Assembly (NCBI GenBank): GCA_003216135.1
Contig: QCJI01000008.1
Span: 1-46,860 of the forward strand
Length of the DNA: 46,860 nt
From: Prochlorococcus sp. AG-409-A22
Lineage (GTDB): Bacteria > Cyanobacteriota > Cyanobacteriia > PCC-6307 > Cyanobiaceae
Reading direction: 5' to 3'
Shown: positions 27,219-35,694 of the stretch, piece by piece
Numbering within the stretch: position 1 is the first letter of the stretch
How the letters are laid out: the number at the start of each line of letters is the position of its first letter
Notes under the pieces: generated by a model
Told to the model about the DNA's origin: nothing
What the model saw: only the letters and a program-made list of their open reading frames with translations
Databases searched by the model: none
Made by a program: the position numbers and the translations under genes

Positions 27219-27848
27219 TCCCATAGAAAAGGACAACCCTCCTGCAAAAGTTATTAATCTTTTTATAAATTTTTGACCTGTATTTAAGGTTGTAAAAGAT
27301 ATTAAACACGTAAAAAGATTCATACTTATTAGTGAACCAATCAAATAAGAAATCAAATAAGCAACTGCATTAGTTAGAGAAAGAGCTAAGGCAGGGAGAA
27401 TTGCAAGAAAATGCGAACCTCCAGCAATTCCATGGAGTAATCCTATACCTGTTAAAGCATGTGAGTGATTATAATTATTTTTTTTCTCCTTCATATGGAA
27501 ATGATAGTGAGAATGAGCAATACCATTTTCATGTTTATGAGAATGACTGTGAATACTTAATTGAAAAGAATTCTTTATAGCAAATACTCCTACAAAAAGA
27601 AGTGAAATTCCAACTAAAAGTTCGGCAATATTGGAGAAGTTTTTTAAAGGTGTAATATCTTTTATAAAAATTGCTAATACTGTTAACAAAACTACTCCTG
27701 AAGAATGCCCCAAGCCCCATGAGAAGCTATTTTTAAGGGCAATCTTTGGACTATTAATTGCTGCTGGTGCCATTGCAATAAGATGGTCAGCACCACTTAA
27801 AACATGAATTAATCCTGCAAGTATTCCAGTTAGTATTACAGCATGCAT
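27177..27848 (-). CDS. Probable nickel permease (HupE/UreH/NiCoT-like)
   Basis: The 223-residue membrane protein has about six hydrophobic segments. It has an N-terminal HVLSGADHLIAMAP signature (His15, Asp21-His22) of nickel/cobalt permeases and a histidine-rich loop at residues 100-130 (SIHSHSHKHENGIAHSHYH). A second LLHGIAGGSHFLAILPA repeat follows. Position beside sodN/sodX strongly suggests it imports nickel for NiSOD, possibly also for urease or hydrogenase elsewhere. Cobalt for B12 is the alternative substrate. It is convergent with sodX, overlapping by 42 bases. Confidence 0.87.
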   Translation of the reverse strand: MHAVILTGILAGLIHVLSGADHLIAMAPAAINSPKIALKNSFSWGLGHSSGVVLLTVLAIFIKDITPLKNFSNIAELLVGISLLFVGVFAIKNSFQLSIHSHSHKHENGIAHSHYHFHMKEKKNNYNHSHALTGIGLLHGIAGGSHFLAILPALALSLTNAVAYLISYLIGSLISMNLFTCLISFTTLNTGQKFIKRLITFAGGLSFSMGLFWIQKSTALFFT

Positions 27849-27907
27849 ATATATATTTAAAACCTCTTCACTTTATTTCAATTTATAGCAATGTATCAAG
27901 CCAAATA

Positions 27908-28804
27908 TTAAATTGATTTAAATAATTTCTTGAAGGATTTTTCAATATCGCTTTCCCTCATAAACCTTTCACCAATTAAAACTCCCTTTATTCCTATAGA
28001 TCTAAGAGATTCTAAATCTTCAGAGCAATTAATTCCAGATTCACTTATTGGAATAATATTATTTTTTGAAAATATTTCTAAATATCTATTCATTAGTTCT
28101 ATTGAAGTTTTTAATTCTGTTTTAAAAGTTTTCAAGTCCCTATTATTTATTCCTATCAAATTGAATGATTTTAAACTTACTATCCGTTCAAGTTCATTAT
28201 CGTTATGTACCTCTACTAGAACACTCATTTTTAAATTATCAGCAATTTTCTTTAAATAAATTAAATCATCATCACTTAAAATTGCTGCGATTAACAAAAT
28301 TGCATCAGCACCAGATGCTCTAGCTTTATATATTTGATAGGCAGAAATAATAAAATCTTTGCAGAGTATAGGAAGATTAGTAGATTTTCTAACGCTTTGA
28401 AGTATTTCATAACTACCTTGAAAAAACCTTTTATCGGTTAATACAGAAATACATGATGCACCTGATCTTTCATAACAAGAAGCTATTTCTTCAGGATTAA
28501 AATCTTCTCTAATAACGCCTTTACTTGGACTAGCTTTTTTAATCTCAGCAATCACTCCTGGTTTTATTTTTGAGCTTAAAATACTTGTGCAGAAATCTTT
28601 GGTAGCAGGAAGTTGGGCAATCTTTTTTATTAGTTCTTCCAAAGAAATTATTTTTTTGAAATTCTTAATCTCAATATCTTTATGCCATACAATTTCTTCA
28701 AGAATATTTTTTGCTTGTGCTTCTCTATGAGGGACAGCATATTCTAAATTTTCTACCCTAACTGTTGGATTTGGTGGCCTACGTCTTATTTCCATTAAAA
28801 TCAA
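27908..28804 (-). CDS. trpC: Indole-3-glycerol phosphate synthase
   Basis: The 298-residue TIM-barrel enzyme has [15 protein letters not shown] (catalytic Lys and substrate-binding Ser), [36 protein letters not shown] and SESGI. The length includes the typical cyanobacterial N-terminal extension ([19 protein letters not shown]). It closes the indole ring in tryptophan synthesis. The gene begins two bases after lpd and so ends the methyltransferase-lpd-trpC unit. Confidence 0.96.
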   Translation of the reverse strand: MILMEIRRRPPNPTVRVENLEYAVPHREAQAKNILEEIVWHKDIEIKNFKKIISLEELIKKIAQLPATKDFCTSILSSKIKPGVIAEIKKASPSKGVIREDFNPEEIASCYERSGASCISVLTDKRFFQGSYEILQSVRKSTNLPILCKDFIISAYQIYKARASGADAILLIAAILSDDDLIYLKKIADNLKMSVLVEVHNDNELERIVSLKSFNLIGINNRDLKTFKTELKTSIELMNRYLEIFSKNNIIPISESGINCSEDLESLRSIGIKGVLIGERFMRESDIEKSFKKLFKSI

Positions 28805-28806
28805 TA

Positions 28807-30246
28807 TTATTTTATTTGAGAAGCTGCTTGTCTATATGCCACCTCAACTACTTCACTAAGAGTAGGATGAGTATGTACTTCCGTTGATAATTGAATTACA
28901 TCTTGGTTCCTTGAGATAGCGTTCGCAATTTCTTGTATCAAATCAGCTGCATGTAACCCAAAAATATGAGCACCTAATACCTCTCCATTATCCTTATTGA
29001 AAATCAACTTAAGCATTCCATCGCTCTCCAATTCTGCTAAAGCCTTTGAATTAGCTTTAAAGAAACTTTTTACAACTCCTAAATTAAAGTTTTCTTTTTT
29101 AGATATTTCTTTGGCTTCACTTTCCGAAAGACCAACTGAACTTATCTCAGGGTGAGTAAATGTTGCGGCAGGAATACTTTTATAGTTAATTTCTACATTG
29201 CCACCACAAATATTATCAACAGCTATAGTCCCTTGTGCTGCTGCTGTATGGGCAAGCATAAGTTTGCCAGTCACATCTCCAACAGCCCAAACATTAGGTA
29301 TTATTTTTTTACCATTAATAACTCTCATTTGATCATCAATAGGAATAAAGCCTTTTAAAGTTTCGATGCCAACAGACTCAAGATTTAAGTTATTACTATT
29401 AGGACTTCTACCAGTTGCCACTAATACAGCATCAACTTCTAGATTTTCTACAACTTCTTTTGAATTTGCATCTGTTAGTTCTATCTTTACTGGGCATCCA
29501 GGAGTAATCTTTGTTGCAAAAACATTTGATTTTGTTTCTATATCTCTTGATTGAATAAGATTCTTCTTTGCAATTTTTGTGATATCTGGATCAAATGTTG
29601 GCATAATATTTTCCAAAGCCTCGATCATGGTAACTTCACAACCTAATGCGGTATAAACATCAGCGAATTCCAATCCTATATATCCGCTTCCAATAATTGC
29701 TATCCATCGAGGGAGCCACTCAAGTTTAACAGCCTCATCACTAGTAAAGACAGTTCTATGATCTAAAGTTATTCCCCTTGGAACAAAGGGTGAGGATCCA
29801 GTCGCTATAACAGTATTCTTACATTTTAAAATTCTATCAACTCCATTCTTATCTCTTACACCAACTTTCTGATTACCTTCAAGTCTTCCAATTCCCAAGA
29901 TGATTTCGACACCACTCCTTATAAGAGTTTTTGTTAAATTTTCTCTAACATTTAAAACTAAATTATTTGCATGATCTGCAATTTTTGACCTTTCAAATCT
30001 GACTGGTGAAGAATGAATACCAAATTTCAATAGATGTTCATAATTGGCTATTTCTCTAACTTTTCCACTCGCTGCCAAAAGAGCTTTTGAAGGAACGCAA
30101 CCCTTGTTTACACAAGTACCTCCCATATCGGAAGATTCTATTATGGCAACTTTTAATCCCTTTTCTGCAGCATGTTTAGCGGCATCAAAACCACCGTATC
30201 CTGCTCCGATTACAATTAAATCAAAATCAAAACTTGAATCAGTCAC
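28807..30246 (-). CDS. lpdA: Dihydrolipoamide dehydrogenase (E3)
   Basis: The 479-residue flavoprotein has an FAD-binding [12 protein letters not shown], the redox-active disulfide in [13 protein letters not shown] (Cys45 and Cys50), an NAD-binding [17 protein letters not shown] and the C-terminal His-Glu pair region HTHPTLSEV. It re-oxidises lipoyl groups of pyruvate dehydrogenase and possibly glycine cleavage. Its start overlaps the end of the RNA methyltransferase gene by four bases. Confidence 0.97.
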   Translation of the reverse strand: MTDSSFDFDLIVIGAGYGGFDAAKHAAEKGLKVAIIESSDMGGTCVNKGCVPSKALLAASGKVREIANYEHLLKFGIHSSPVRFERSKIADHANNLVLNVRENLTKTLIRSGVEIILGIGRLEGNQKVGVRDKNGVDRILKCKNTVIATGSSPFVPRGITLDHRTVFTSDEAVKLEWLPRWIAIIGSGYIGLEFADVYTALGCEVTMIEALENIMPTFDPDITKIAKKNLIQSRDIETKSNVFATKITPGCPVKIELTDANSKEVVENLEVDAVLVATGRSPNSNNLNLESVGIETLKGFIPIDDQMRVINGKKIIPNVWAVGDVTGKLMLAHTAAAQGTIAVDNICGGNVEINYKSIPAATFTHPEISSVGLSESEAKEISKKENFNLGVVKSFFKANSKALAELESDGMLKLIFNKDNGEVLGAHIFGLHAADLIQEIANAISRNQDVIQLSTEVHTHPTLSEVVEVAYRQAASQIK

Positions 30247-30977
30247 TTTTGTATTCTTGTATTAGAAGTGTATGCGACTCTTTGTCGTTCTAGTAATAAT
30301 GGAACTGCAACGCAAGCCACATTCAATGATTCTACAAGCTCACTATGCGGAATAGTAATTGTTTCATTAAAAGCTTCTTGAATTTTTTTATGAATACCTT
30401 TACCTTCATTTCCCAAAATTAATGCAGTACGTTTAGACCAATCAATTTCCCAATAGGGTTTTGAATATTCGTTAAGACTTTTTTTATTGCTACTAGTAGA
30501 AAATATCCCAAAGCCAACATCAGATAATTCATGCAAAGAATTTAATAAAGAATTTATTATTTCTTCTTCAGTACCTTCAAATCTTTGAAATGGCAGATGA
30601 AAAACTGCTCCAGAAGATGCTCTTAATACTTTTTGACTTAATGGATGTGCCCCTCCCGCTAAAAAAATTGTATTAACTCCTGCAGCTAGAGCTGTTCTAA
30701 ACAGGTTACCCATATTTCCTGGATCTTGAATTCTATCAAGAACGAGAACAAAATCATCTTTAACATTAAATTGATAATTAGGTATTGATGAAATTTTAAC
30801 TAAAGCAGCAACACCATCTGGATTTTGTGTTGATAATGCGGAAGATAAAACTTCTTCTGAAACAACATTTATTAATAATTGATCAAACTTTTTACTAAGA
30901 TTTAGATTCTTGCAAAGCCATTTTTCAGTAACTAAAATTTTTGATGGGACATTTCCAGAGAACAATAATTCTTCCAT
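30243..30977 (-). CDS. TrmH/SpoU-family RNA 2'-O-methyltransferase; true N-terminus probably further upstream
   Basis: The frame from ATG 30977 gives 244 residues with the SPOUT motifs DRIQDPGNMGNLFRTA, ALILGNEGKGIHKK and IPHSELVESLNVACVAVPLLLERQR. The same frame stays open upstream to a TAA near 31134-31136 and encodes ITSKNNSLVKRFRS followed by the basic, substrate-binding N-terminal block ending FFCIEGTHL, as in full-length family members. No ATG, GTG or TTG begins that extension, so translation may start at an AUA (31079) or AUU codon, or the ORF is truncated in this strain. It methylates ribose in tRNA or 23S rRNA; the exact target is not readable. Confidence 0.85.
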   Translation of the reverse strand: MEELLFSGNVPSKILVTEKWLCKNLNLSKKFDQLLINVVSEEVLSSALSTQNPDGVAALVKISSIPNYQFNVKDDFVLVLDRIQDPGNMGNLFRTALAAGVNTIFLAGGAHPLSQKVLRASSGAVFHLPFQRFEGTEEEIINSLLNSLHELSDVGFGIFSTSSNKKSLNEYSKPYWEIDWSKRTALILGNEGKGIHKKIQEAFNETITIPHSELVESLNVACVAVPLLLERQRVAYTSNTRIQK

Positions 30978-31231
30978 TAGATGAGTTCCCTCTATGCAAA
31001 AAAAATCTTTATCTTTTTGTGAAGATCGACTCTTAAAGGATCTAAATCTTTTAACTAGACTATTGTTTTTACTAGTTATTTTTAAGAAAGTATTTTCTAT
31101 AGTTAATTTAGAAATTTTTATATCAATTTCATCTTAATTCCATAAAAGTTTTGATCAATATAATTATTACTTTTTTATTTCATAAAATAGAAAATGCAAA
31201 TTTTTACTAATAATTAAAACTGAATAAAGTC

Positions 31232-31263
31232 TTTACATAAACTGGACTAAATTTTGTTATGTT
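31232..31263 (+). promoter_or_regulatory. Possible murA promoter
   Basis: A TTTACA (31232-31237) precedes an extended-minus-10-like TGTTATGTT (31256-31263) with a spacer about 19-20 bases, slightly long. It lies 36 bases upstream of the TTG start of murA, inside the divergent region shared with the RNA methyltransferase. Consensus quality is moderate only. Confidence 0.28.
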
Positions 31264-31298
31264 GGCATTATTAACTCAATAAATTAATTCTTAATAAT

Positions 31299-32663
31299 TT
31301 GCTAAGCAAAAATAAGTCATATCTTAAATCTCAAAGTTTAAAGATTATTGGCCAAGGGAAATTAAACGGAAATATTGAAATAAGTGGTGCGAAGAATTCA
31401 GCTTTAGTATTATTGGCTGCGTCATTACTCACAAACGAAAAAATTATCCTAGAGAATGTTCCTTGGCTCACAGATATTGAGAAGATGCTAAATATCTTAA
31501 AGAATTTAGGAGTTAAATTAGTAAATAAAAATAATCACCTAGAGATTGATTCAAGAAATATTTCTATTAAAGAACTACCATTTGAATTAGTGAATGGCTT
31601 AAGAGCTAGTTTCTTCTGTATTGGAGCATTATTAGCTAAATTTGGAGAAGTAAAAATACCTTTACCAGGTGGCTGCAATATTGGTTTAAGACCGATAGAT
31701 GAGCACATTAATGGTCTTAAAACACTGGGTGCAGAAATTATTATTGAGGAAGGAATTGTTAAAGCAAAGCTAAAAGGGAAAAGAAAAAAACTATATGGAA
31801 CTAATATAAAATTAACTTGCCCAAGTGTAGGAGCTACTGAAACTTTAATAATGGCGGCCTGCTTAGCACAAGGTAGAACTGTTATACAGAATGCAGCCAG
31901 AGAACCTGAAGTGCAGGATTTATGCCAAATGCTTAACAAAATGGGGGCAAAAATTTACGATTCAGGAAAAGAAACAATAATTATTGATGGAGTTAATGAA
32001 CTTCATGGATGTACTCATAAAGTAATTCCAGACAGAATAGAAGCTGGAACTTTTTTAATAGCAGCTGCGGCAACTTCTTCTTACATAACAATTTCTCCTG
32101 TAATTCCCAATCATCTTGAAGCTGTAATAAATAAACTTAGAGAGACTGGAAGTCTAATTATGATGAGAGATAATTCAATTACAATCCAGGGTAAAGCAAT
32201 AAAACCAGTAGATATTGAAACTGCTCCTTTCCCAGGATTCCCTACTGACTTGCAAGCCCCATTCACAGCATTAATGACTATTGCAAATGGTGAATCAAAG
32301 ATAACTGAAACTATTTTCGAAAACAGAATGAATCACATTCATTTATTAAATAAAATGGGAGCTTGTATTAAATTAGATAAAAACACAGCTCATATAAAAG
32401 GGGTTCAGAATCTTAATGGTATGGATTTAGTCGGTTCCGATTTGAGATCATCAGCTGCATTAATAATTGCTGCCATTATGGCTAAAAGTACAAGTAGAAT
32501 CTTTGGATTAGAGCATTTAGATAGAGGTTATGAAAATTTTGAATCAAAACTTTCTAAATTAGGTATTGAGATAAAAAGAGAATTCCATAAAAAAATACTT
32601 ATTGAAAAAGAATATAAATTAGATTCACATTTAATAAAGACTTCAGAATTTAAAGCTGCATAA
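31299..32663 (+). CDS. murA: UDP-N-acetylglucosamine 1-carboxyvinyltransferase
   Basis: The 454-residue EPSP-synthase-like protein has a Lys-Asn pair in GAKNSAL (Lys32) and the catalytic cysteine Cys126 in LPGGCNIGLRPIDEHI, which is also the fosfomycin target. Arg/Glu motifs in NAAREPEVQDLCQML and FPGFPTDLQAPFTALM follow. It commits UDP-GlcNAc to peptidoglycan synthesis. The start is a TTG at 31299. It is monocistronic, followed by a 520-base gap. Confidence 0.96.
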   Translation: MLSKNKSYLKSQSLKIIGQGKLNGNIEISGAKNSALVLLAASLLTNEKIILENVPWLTDIEKMLNILKNLGVKLVNKNNHLEIDSRNISIKELPFELVNGLRASFFCIGALLAKFGEVKIPLPGGCNIGLRPIDEHINGLKTLGAEIIIEEGIVKAKLKGKRKKLYGTNIKLTCPSVGATETLIMAACLAQGRTVIQNAAREPEVQDLCQMLNKMGAKIYDSGKETIIIDGVNELHGCTHKVIPDRIEAGTFLIAAAATSSYITISPVIPNHLEAVINKLRETGSLIMMRDNSITIQGKAIKPVDIETAPFPGFPTDLQAPFTALMTIANGESKITETIFENRMNHIHLLNKMGACIKLDKNTAHIKGVQNLNGMDLVGSDLRSSAALIIAAIMAKSTSRIFGLEHLDRGYENFESKLSKLGIEIKREFHKKILIEKEYKLDSHLIKTSEFKAA

Positions 32664-32791
32664 AATTCTTTTTAGTTAATTAATTTATACATATGCAATA
32701 TTTAACAATGAAATACACCCTAAAAGTAAAAATTATAAAACAAGAAAACGAATAGACCAGAACTTATTTAACACTCTCAATTTATTTTCAT

Positions 32792-32914
32792 TCATACCCA
32801 TGTCCCATTTCCTGAAACTAATGCAGTAATTATATTTACTGCAATAAAAAAATAAGGTACAAACTTTAGAGATAATCTTTGTGCTTTTGTATTAGACAAT
32901 TTGATTTTAATCAA
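32792..32914 (-). CDS. Candidate small single-span membrane protein, 40 residues
   Basis: A TTG at 32914 opens a 40-codon frame ending TGA at 32792. The product (MIKIKLSNTKAQRLSLKFVP) has a basic N-terminus and then one hydrophobic segment, YFFIAVNIITALVSG, the layout of small photosystem or membrane-subunit peptides. It does not match any photosystem subunit I recall. With no ATG and no ribosome site, chance is a real alternative. Confidence 0.28.
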   Translation of the reverse strand: MIKIKLSNTKAQRLSLKFVPYFFIAVNIITALVSGNGTWV

Positions 32915-33151
32915 TATAACAGAATATTACTAAGTATGAAGCCTATTCCAATATTTATAGCTTTCTACCTATTAATTAGCACATAAATGCTAAGGAATCG
33001 CATATATGTAATGTCTTACGGTTAATTAGCTTAACAAATACGTTTGAATGTATAACCTCATTTTCTCTGAAATATTTTATTTGGCCCTAGCAAATAACCT
33101 GAACTCAATCTTGCAAAAAGCAAAGCACGTAGTAAATAGAATAGTTTTTGT

Positions 33152-33157
33152 TATACT
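33152..33157 (+). promoter_or_regulatory. Minus-10 element of the tRNA-Leu/argD unit
   Basis: TATACT lies 29 bases upstream of the mature tRNA 5' end, predicting a transcript start near 33163 and a short 5' leader for RNase P. No good minus-35 match is visible at the normal spacing. This promoter would also drive argD, which starts 5 bases after the tRNA. Confidence 0.42.
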
Positions 33158-33186
33158 ATAAAAGTTCTTTATTCTTGAAAAGCCTT

Positions 33187-33268
33187 GGGAGCGTGGTGGA
33201 ATTGGTAGACGCACCGCACTCAAAATGCGGCACCTTCGGGTATGTCGGTTCAAGTCCGACCGCTCCCA
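33187..33268 (+). tRNA. tRNA-Leu (anticodon CAA)
   Basis: The acceptor arms GGGAGCG (33187-33193) and CGCTCCC (33261-33267) pair perfectly, with discriminator A at 33268. The D arm contains GGTGGAATTGGTAGAC. The anticodon stem CCGCA/TGCGG encloses the loop CTCAAAA, giving anticodon CAA (reads UUG). A long variable arm, as in leucine tRNAs, precedes the T stem GTCGG/CCGAC with TTCAAGT. The 82 bases do not encode CCA. Confidence 0.97.
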
Positions 33269-33273
33269 CTTTA

Positions 33274-34449
33274 ATGAATACTTATAGTAGGTTCGACATA
33301 TCCTTCCAACGAGGAAAAGGTTGTTGGCTTTGGGACAAAACAGGTAAAAAGTATCTTGATGCAGTAGCTGGTATAGCAACATGCAGTCTCGGCCATAGCA
33401 ATAAAGTATTGAGAAGAAAGTTATCGGATCAATTAAAAAAGATACAACATATTTCAAATCTCTATAAAATTGAAGAGCAAGAACATTTAAGTCAATGGCT
33501 TACTGATAAAAGTTGTGCAAAAAGCGTTTTTTTCTGCAATAGTGGTGCCGAGGCAAATGAATCAGCAATTAAATTAATTAAAAAATACGGAAATTCAGTA
33601 AATCAAGGTAAAGAGTCCATTATTCTTTCCGCTGGATCCAGCTTTCATGGCAGAACACTTGCAACTTTAAGTGCAACCGGTCAACCAAAATACCAAAAAG
33701 GTTTCGAGCCAATGGTCAAAGGGTTCAAATTTTTCAAATATAATGACATAGATTCAGTAAAAAAAATTTTCGAAGAATGTGAGAATAATAATCAAAAAGT
33801 TTCTGGAGTTCTAATTGAACCAATACAAGGAGAAGGGGGAGTGATTCCTGGAAATAAAATATTTTTTCAACGACTAAGAGCAATATGTGACGAATACAAT
33901 GCTCTTTTGATTTTTGATGAAGTCCAAAGCGGAGTAGGAAGAACTGGGAAAATGTGGGGCTATGAGAATCTTGAAATTGAACCTGATGGATTCACCCTGG
34001 CTAAAGGGTTAGGAGGGGGTCATCCCATTGGAGCATTATTAGTAAAAGAAAAAGCTAATATTTTTTCTCCTGGAGATCATGCAAGTACTTTTGGAGGTAA
34101 TCCATTCGCCTGCAAGGCAGCTTTAACAGTTTTGGAAGAAATCTCAAAAAGAAATATTCTTAAAAATGTTTTATTAAGAGGAGATCAATTAAGTGCTGGA
34201 TTTGAACAATTGTCAAAAAAATTTCCAAATATTATTAGCGGGAAAAGAGGTTTAGGTTTAATACAAGGTCTTGTTATCAATGAAGAATATGCTGATGCAA
34301 AAAAAATTACATTAAAAGCTTTTGATAAAGGATTACTGGTAGTTCCTGCCGGCGGGAACGTTGTTAGGATTGTCCCACCATTAATTATATCTCGAAGAGA
34401 AATTAATATTCTTTTAGATAAGCTAAATTCAATTTTTGAAGAAATATAA
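33274..34449 (+). CDS. argD: Acetylornithine aminotransferase
   Basis: I start it at ATG 33274 (391 residues), because the longer open frame would translate the tRNA-Leu gene. The protein begins MNTYSRFDISFQRGKGCWLW, as ArgD proteins do. It has NSGAEANESAIKL, SFHGRTLATLSATGQPKY, LIFDEVQSGVGRTGKM and the pyridoxal-phosphate lysine in TLAKGLGGG. It makes N-acetylornithine in arginine synthesis. Only five bases separate the tRNA from the ATG, so tRNA processing would leave an almost leaderless mRNA. folC follows after 12 bases. Confidence 0.96.
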   Translation: MNTYSRFDISFQRGKGCWLWDKTGKKYLDAVAGIATCSLGHSNKVLRRKLSDQLKKIQHISNLYKIEEQEHLSQWLTDKSCAKSVFFCNSGAEANESAIKLIKKYGNSVNQGKESIILSAGSSFHGRTLATLSATGQPKYQKGFEPMVKGFKFFKYNDIDSVKKIFEECENNNQKVSGVLIEPIQGEGGVIPGNKIFFQRLRAICDEYNALLIFDEVQSGVGRTGKMWGYENLEIEPDGFTLAKGLGGGHPIGALLVKEKANIFSPGDHASTFGGNPFACKAALTVLEEISKRNILKNVLLRGDQLSAGFEQLSKKFPNIISGKRGLGLIQGLVINEEYADAKKITLKAFDKGLLVVPAGGNVVRIVPPLIISRREINILLDKLNSIFEEI

Positions 34450-34461
34450 ATCCTTGAAATA

Positions 34462-35694
34462 TTGAAAAATTCAAATCTAAGTAATTTTGAATTATTAACC
34501 CCCAAATATGAAAGGGATAATATTAAATTAGATTTATCTAGAATCAAAGAAGTTCTTAAAAAACTAGACAATCCCTGTCAAAATATACCTGCCATTCAAA
34601 TTGTTGGAACCAATGGGAAAGGATCAATCGCGGCATATTTAGAAAGCATACTTTTTGAAGCTAAAAAGAATTTTGGTGTAACTACATCTCCTCATCTTCT
34701 TGATATATGTGAGAGGATTAGAGTTAATAAAAGAAATATTAACAAAACTGATTTTGAAAAAATCTATACATTAATAGAAAAAAATTTTTCAACATATGAA
34801 TTAACTCCTTTTGAAAAAATTATTTGCTGCGCACTAAATTTTTTTGACAATGAAAAAGTTGAATTGCTCATTCTTGAAGCTGGCTTAGGGGGACGATTAG
34901 ACGCAACAACAGCCCATAAATTAAGACCAATAATTGCTATTGGGAATATTGGCTTAGACCATAAAAATTTTCTTGGAGATACGATTGAAAAAATTGCAAA
35001 GGAAAAATTAGCAGTTATTGAAAAAAAATCAATTGTTGTCTCATGCAAACAAAACATTCAAGTTAAAAATTTAATAACCAAAAAAGTTGAAGAGGTTGGA
35101 GCAGAAATTATCTGGAAAGATTCAATTTCAAACAGCTATGAGCTTGGATTAAAAGGTATTTTCCAAAAGCAAAATGCTTCAGTCGCCGTTGGAGCAATTG
35201 AAGCTCTTAATAAATTGGGATTTAATATTAAAGAAAAATATATATCTGAAGGTCTTAAAAAAACAACTTGGAAAGGAAGGCTAGAAATAATAAATTATTT
35301 AAACAAAAAAATTCTTGTAGATTGTGCTCATAATTATCCTGCGGCCAAAGCACTCTCTAATGAGCGAAGAAATTGGGAGAATGAAGAAGAAGGAATTTAT
35401 TGGATTTTAGGTGTACAAAAACAAAAAGATATGGACGCAATATTAAAAACACTGCTAAAGAAAAATGATCACTTATTACTTGTGCCAGTTCCAAACCAAC
35501 CTAGTTGGAAGTTAAAAGATCTTTCTAGAATTAAAGAAATTAACTTTCAAAACATAATTGAATTTGAGAAATTTGAATTTGCCATTGAATATTTATTTGC
35601 CCTTAAAAAATGGCCACCTAATCATCCTGTTTTAACAGGTTCTATTTTTTTAGTAGCTGAATTTATTAAATTTGCCAATAAACAGAAATGTTAA
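34462..35694 (+). CDS. folC: Folylpolyglutamate synthase / dihydrofolate synthase
   Basis: The 410-residue Mur-ligase-like protein has the ATP-binding P-loop IVGTNGKGSIAAYLES, TTSPHLLDICERIRVN, LEAGLGGRLDATT, IGLDHKNFLGDTIEKIAKEK and a C-terminal DCAHNYPAAKAL. It adds glutamate to dihydropteroate and folates. The start is a TTG at 34462, 12 bases after argD. Its end overlaps the convergent flavoprotein gene by four bases. Confidence 0.94.
   Translation: MKNSNLSNFELLTPKYERDNIKLDLSRIKEVLKKLDNPCQNIPAIQIVGTNGKGSIAAYLESILFEAKKNFGVTTSPHLLDICERIRVNKRNINKTDFEKIYTLIEKNFSTYELTPFEKIICCALNFFDNEKVELLILEAGLGGRLDATTAHKLRPIIAIGNIGLDHKNFLGDTIEKIAKEKLAVIEKKSIVVSCKQNIQVKNLITKKVEEVGAEIIWKDSISNSYELGLKGIFQKQNASVAVGAIEALNKLGFNIKEKYISEGLKKTTWKGRLEIINYLNKKILVDCAHNYPAAKALSNERRNWENEEEGIYWILGVQKQKDMDAILKTLLKKNDHLLLVPVPNQPSWKLKDLSRIKEINFQNIIEFEKFEFAIEYLFALKKWPPNHPVLTGSIFLVAEFIKFANKQKC

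Larger units (their letters stand above)
32664..33186. other. Gene-poor 523-base gap between murA and tRNA-Leu
   Basis: This is the longest non-coding stretch in the window. Apart from one weak 40-codon minus-strand ORF (32792-32914) and the tRNA-Leu minus-10 element near its right end, I see no credible gene. It contains TGCAGTAA (32822-32829) facing TTACTGCA (32836-32843), an exact eight-base inverted repeat that could be a murA-distal hairpin. Several near-repeats of TTAATTAG-type AT sequence have no obvious structure. Confidence 0.55.

Noticed and set aside
32694-32756. Plus-strand 20-codon frame after murA
   Set aside because: Too short and low-complexity, with no motif or ribosome site.
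33148-33273. N-terminal extension of argD through the tRNA
   Set aside because: It would translate tRNA-Leu; the family N-terminus begins at 33274.
33077-33457. 126-codon minus-strand ORF containing RSDLNRHTRRC and LPIPPRSQGF
   Set aside because: It is the reverse strand of tRNA-Leu and argD; such peptide strings are the classic spurious translation of tRNA genes.
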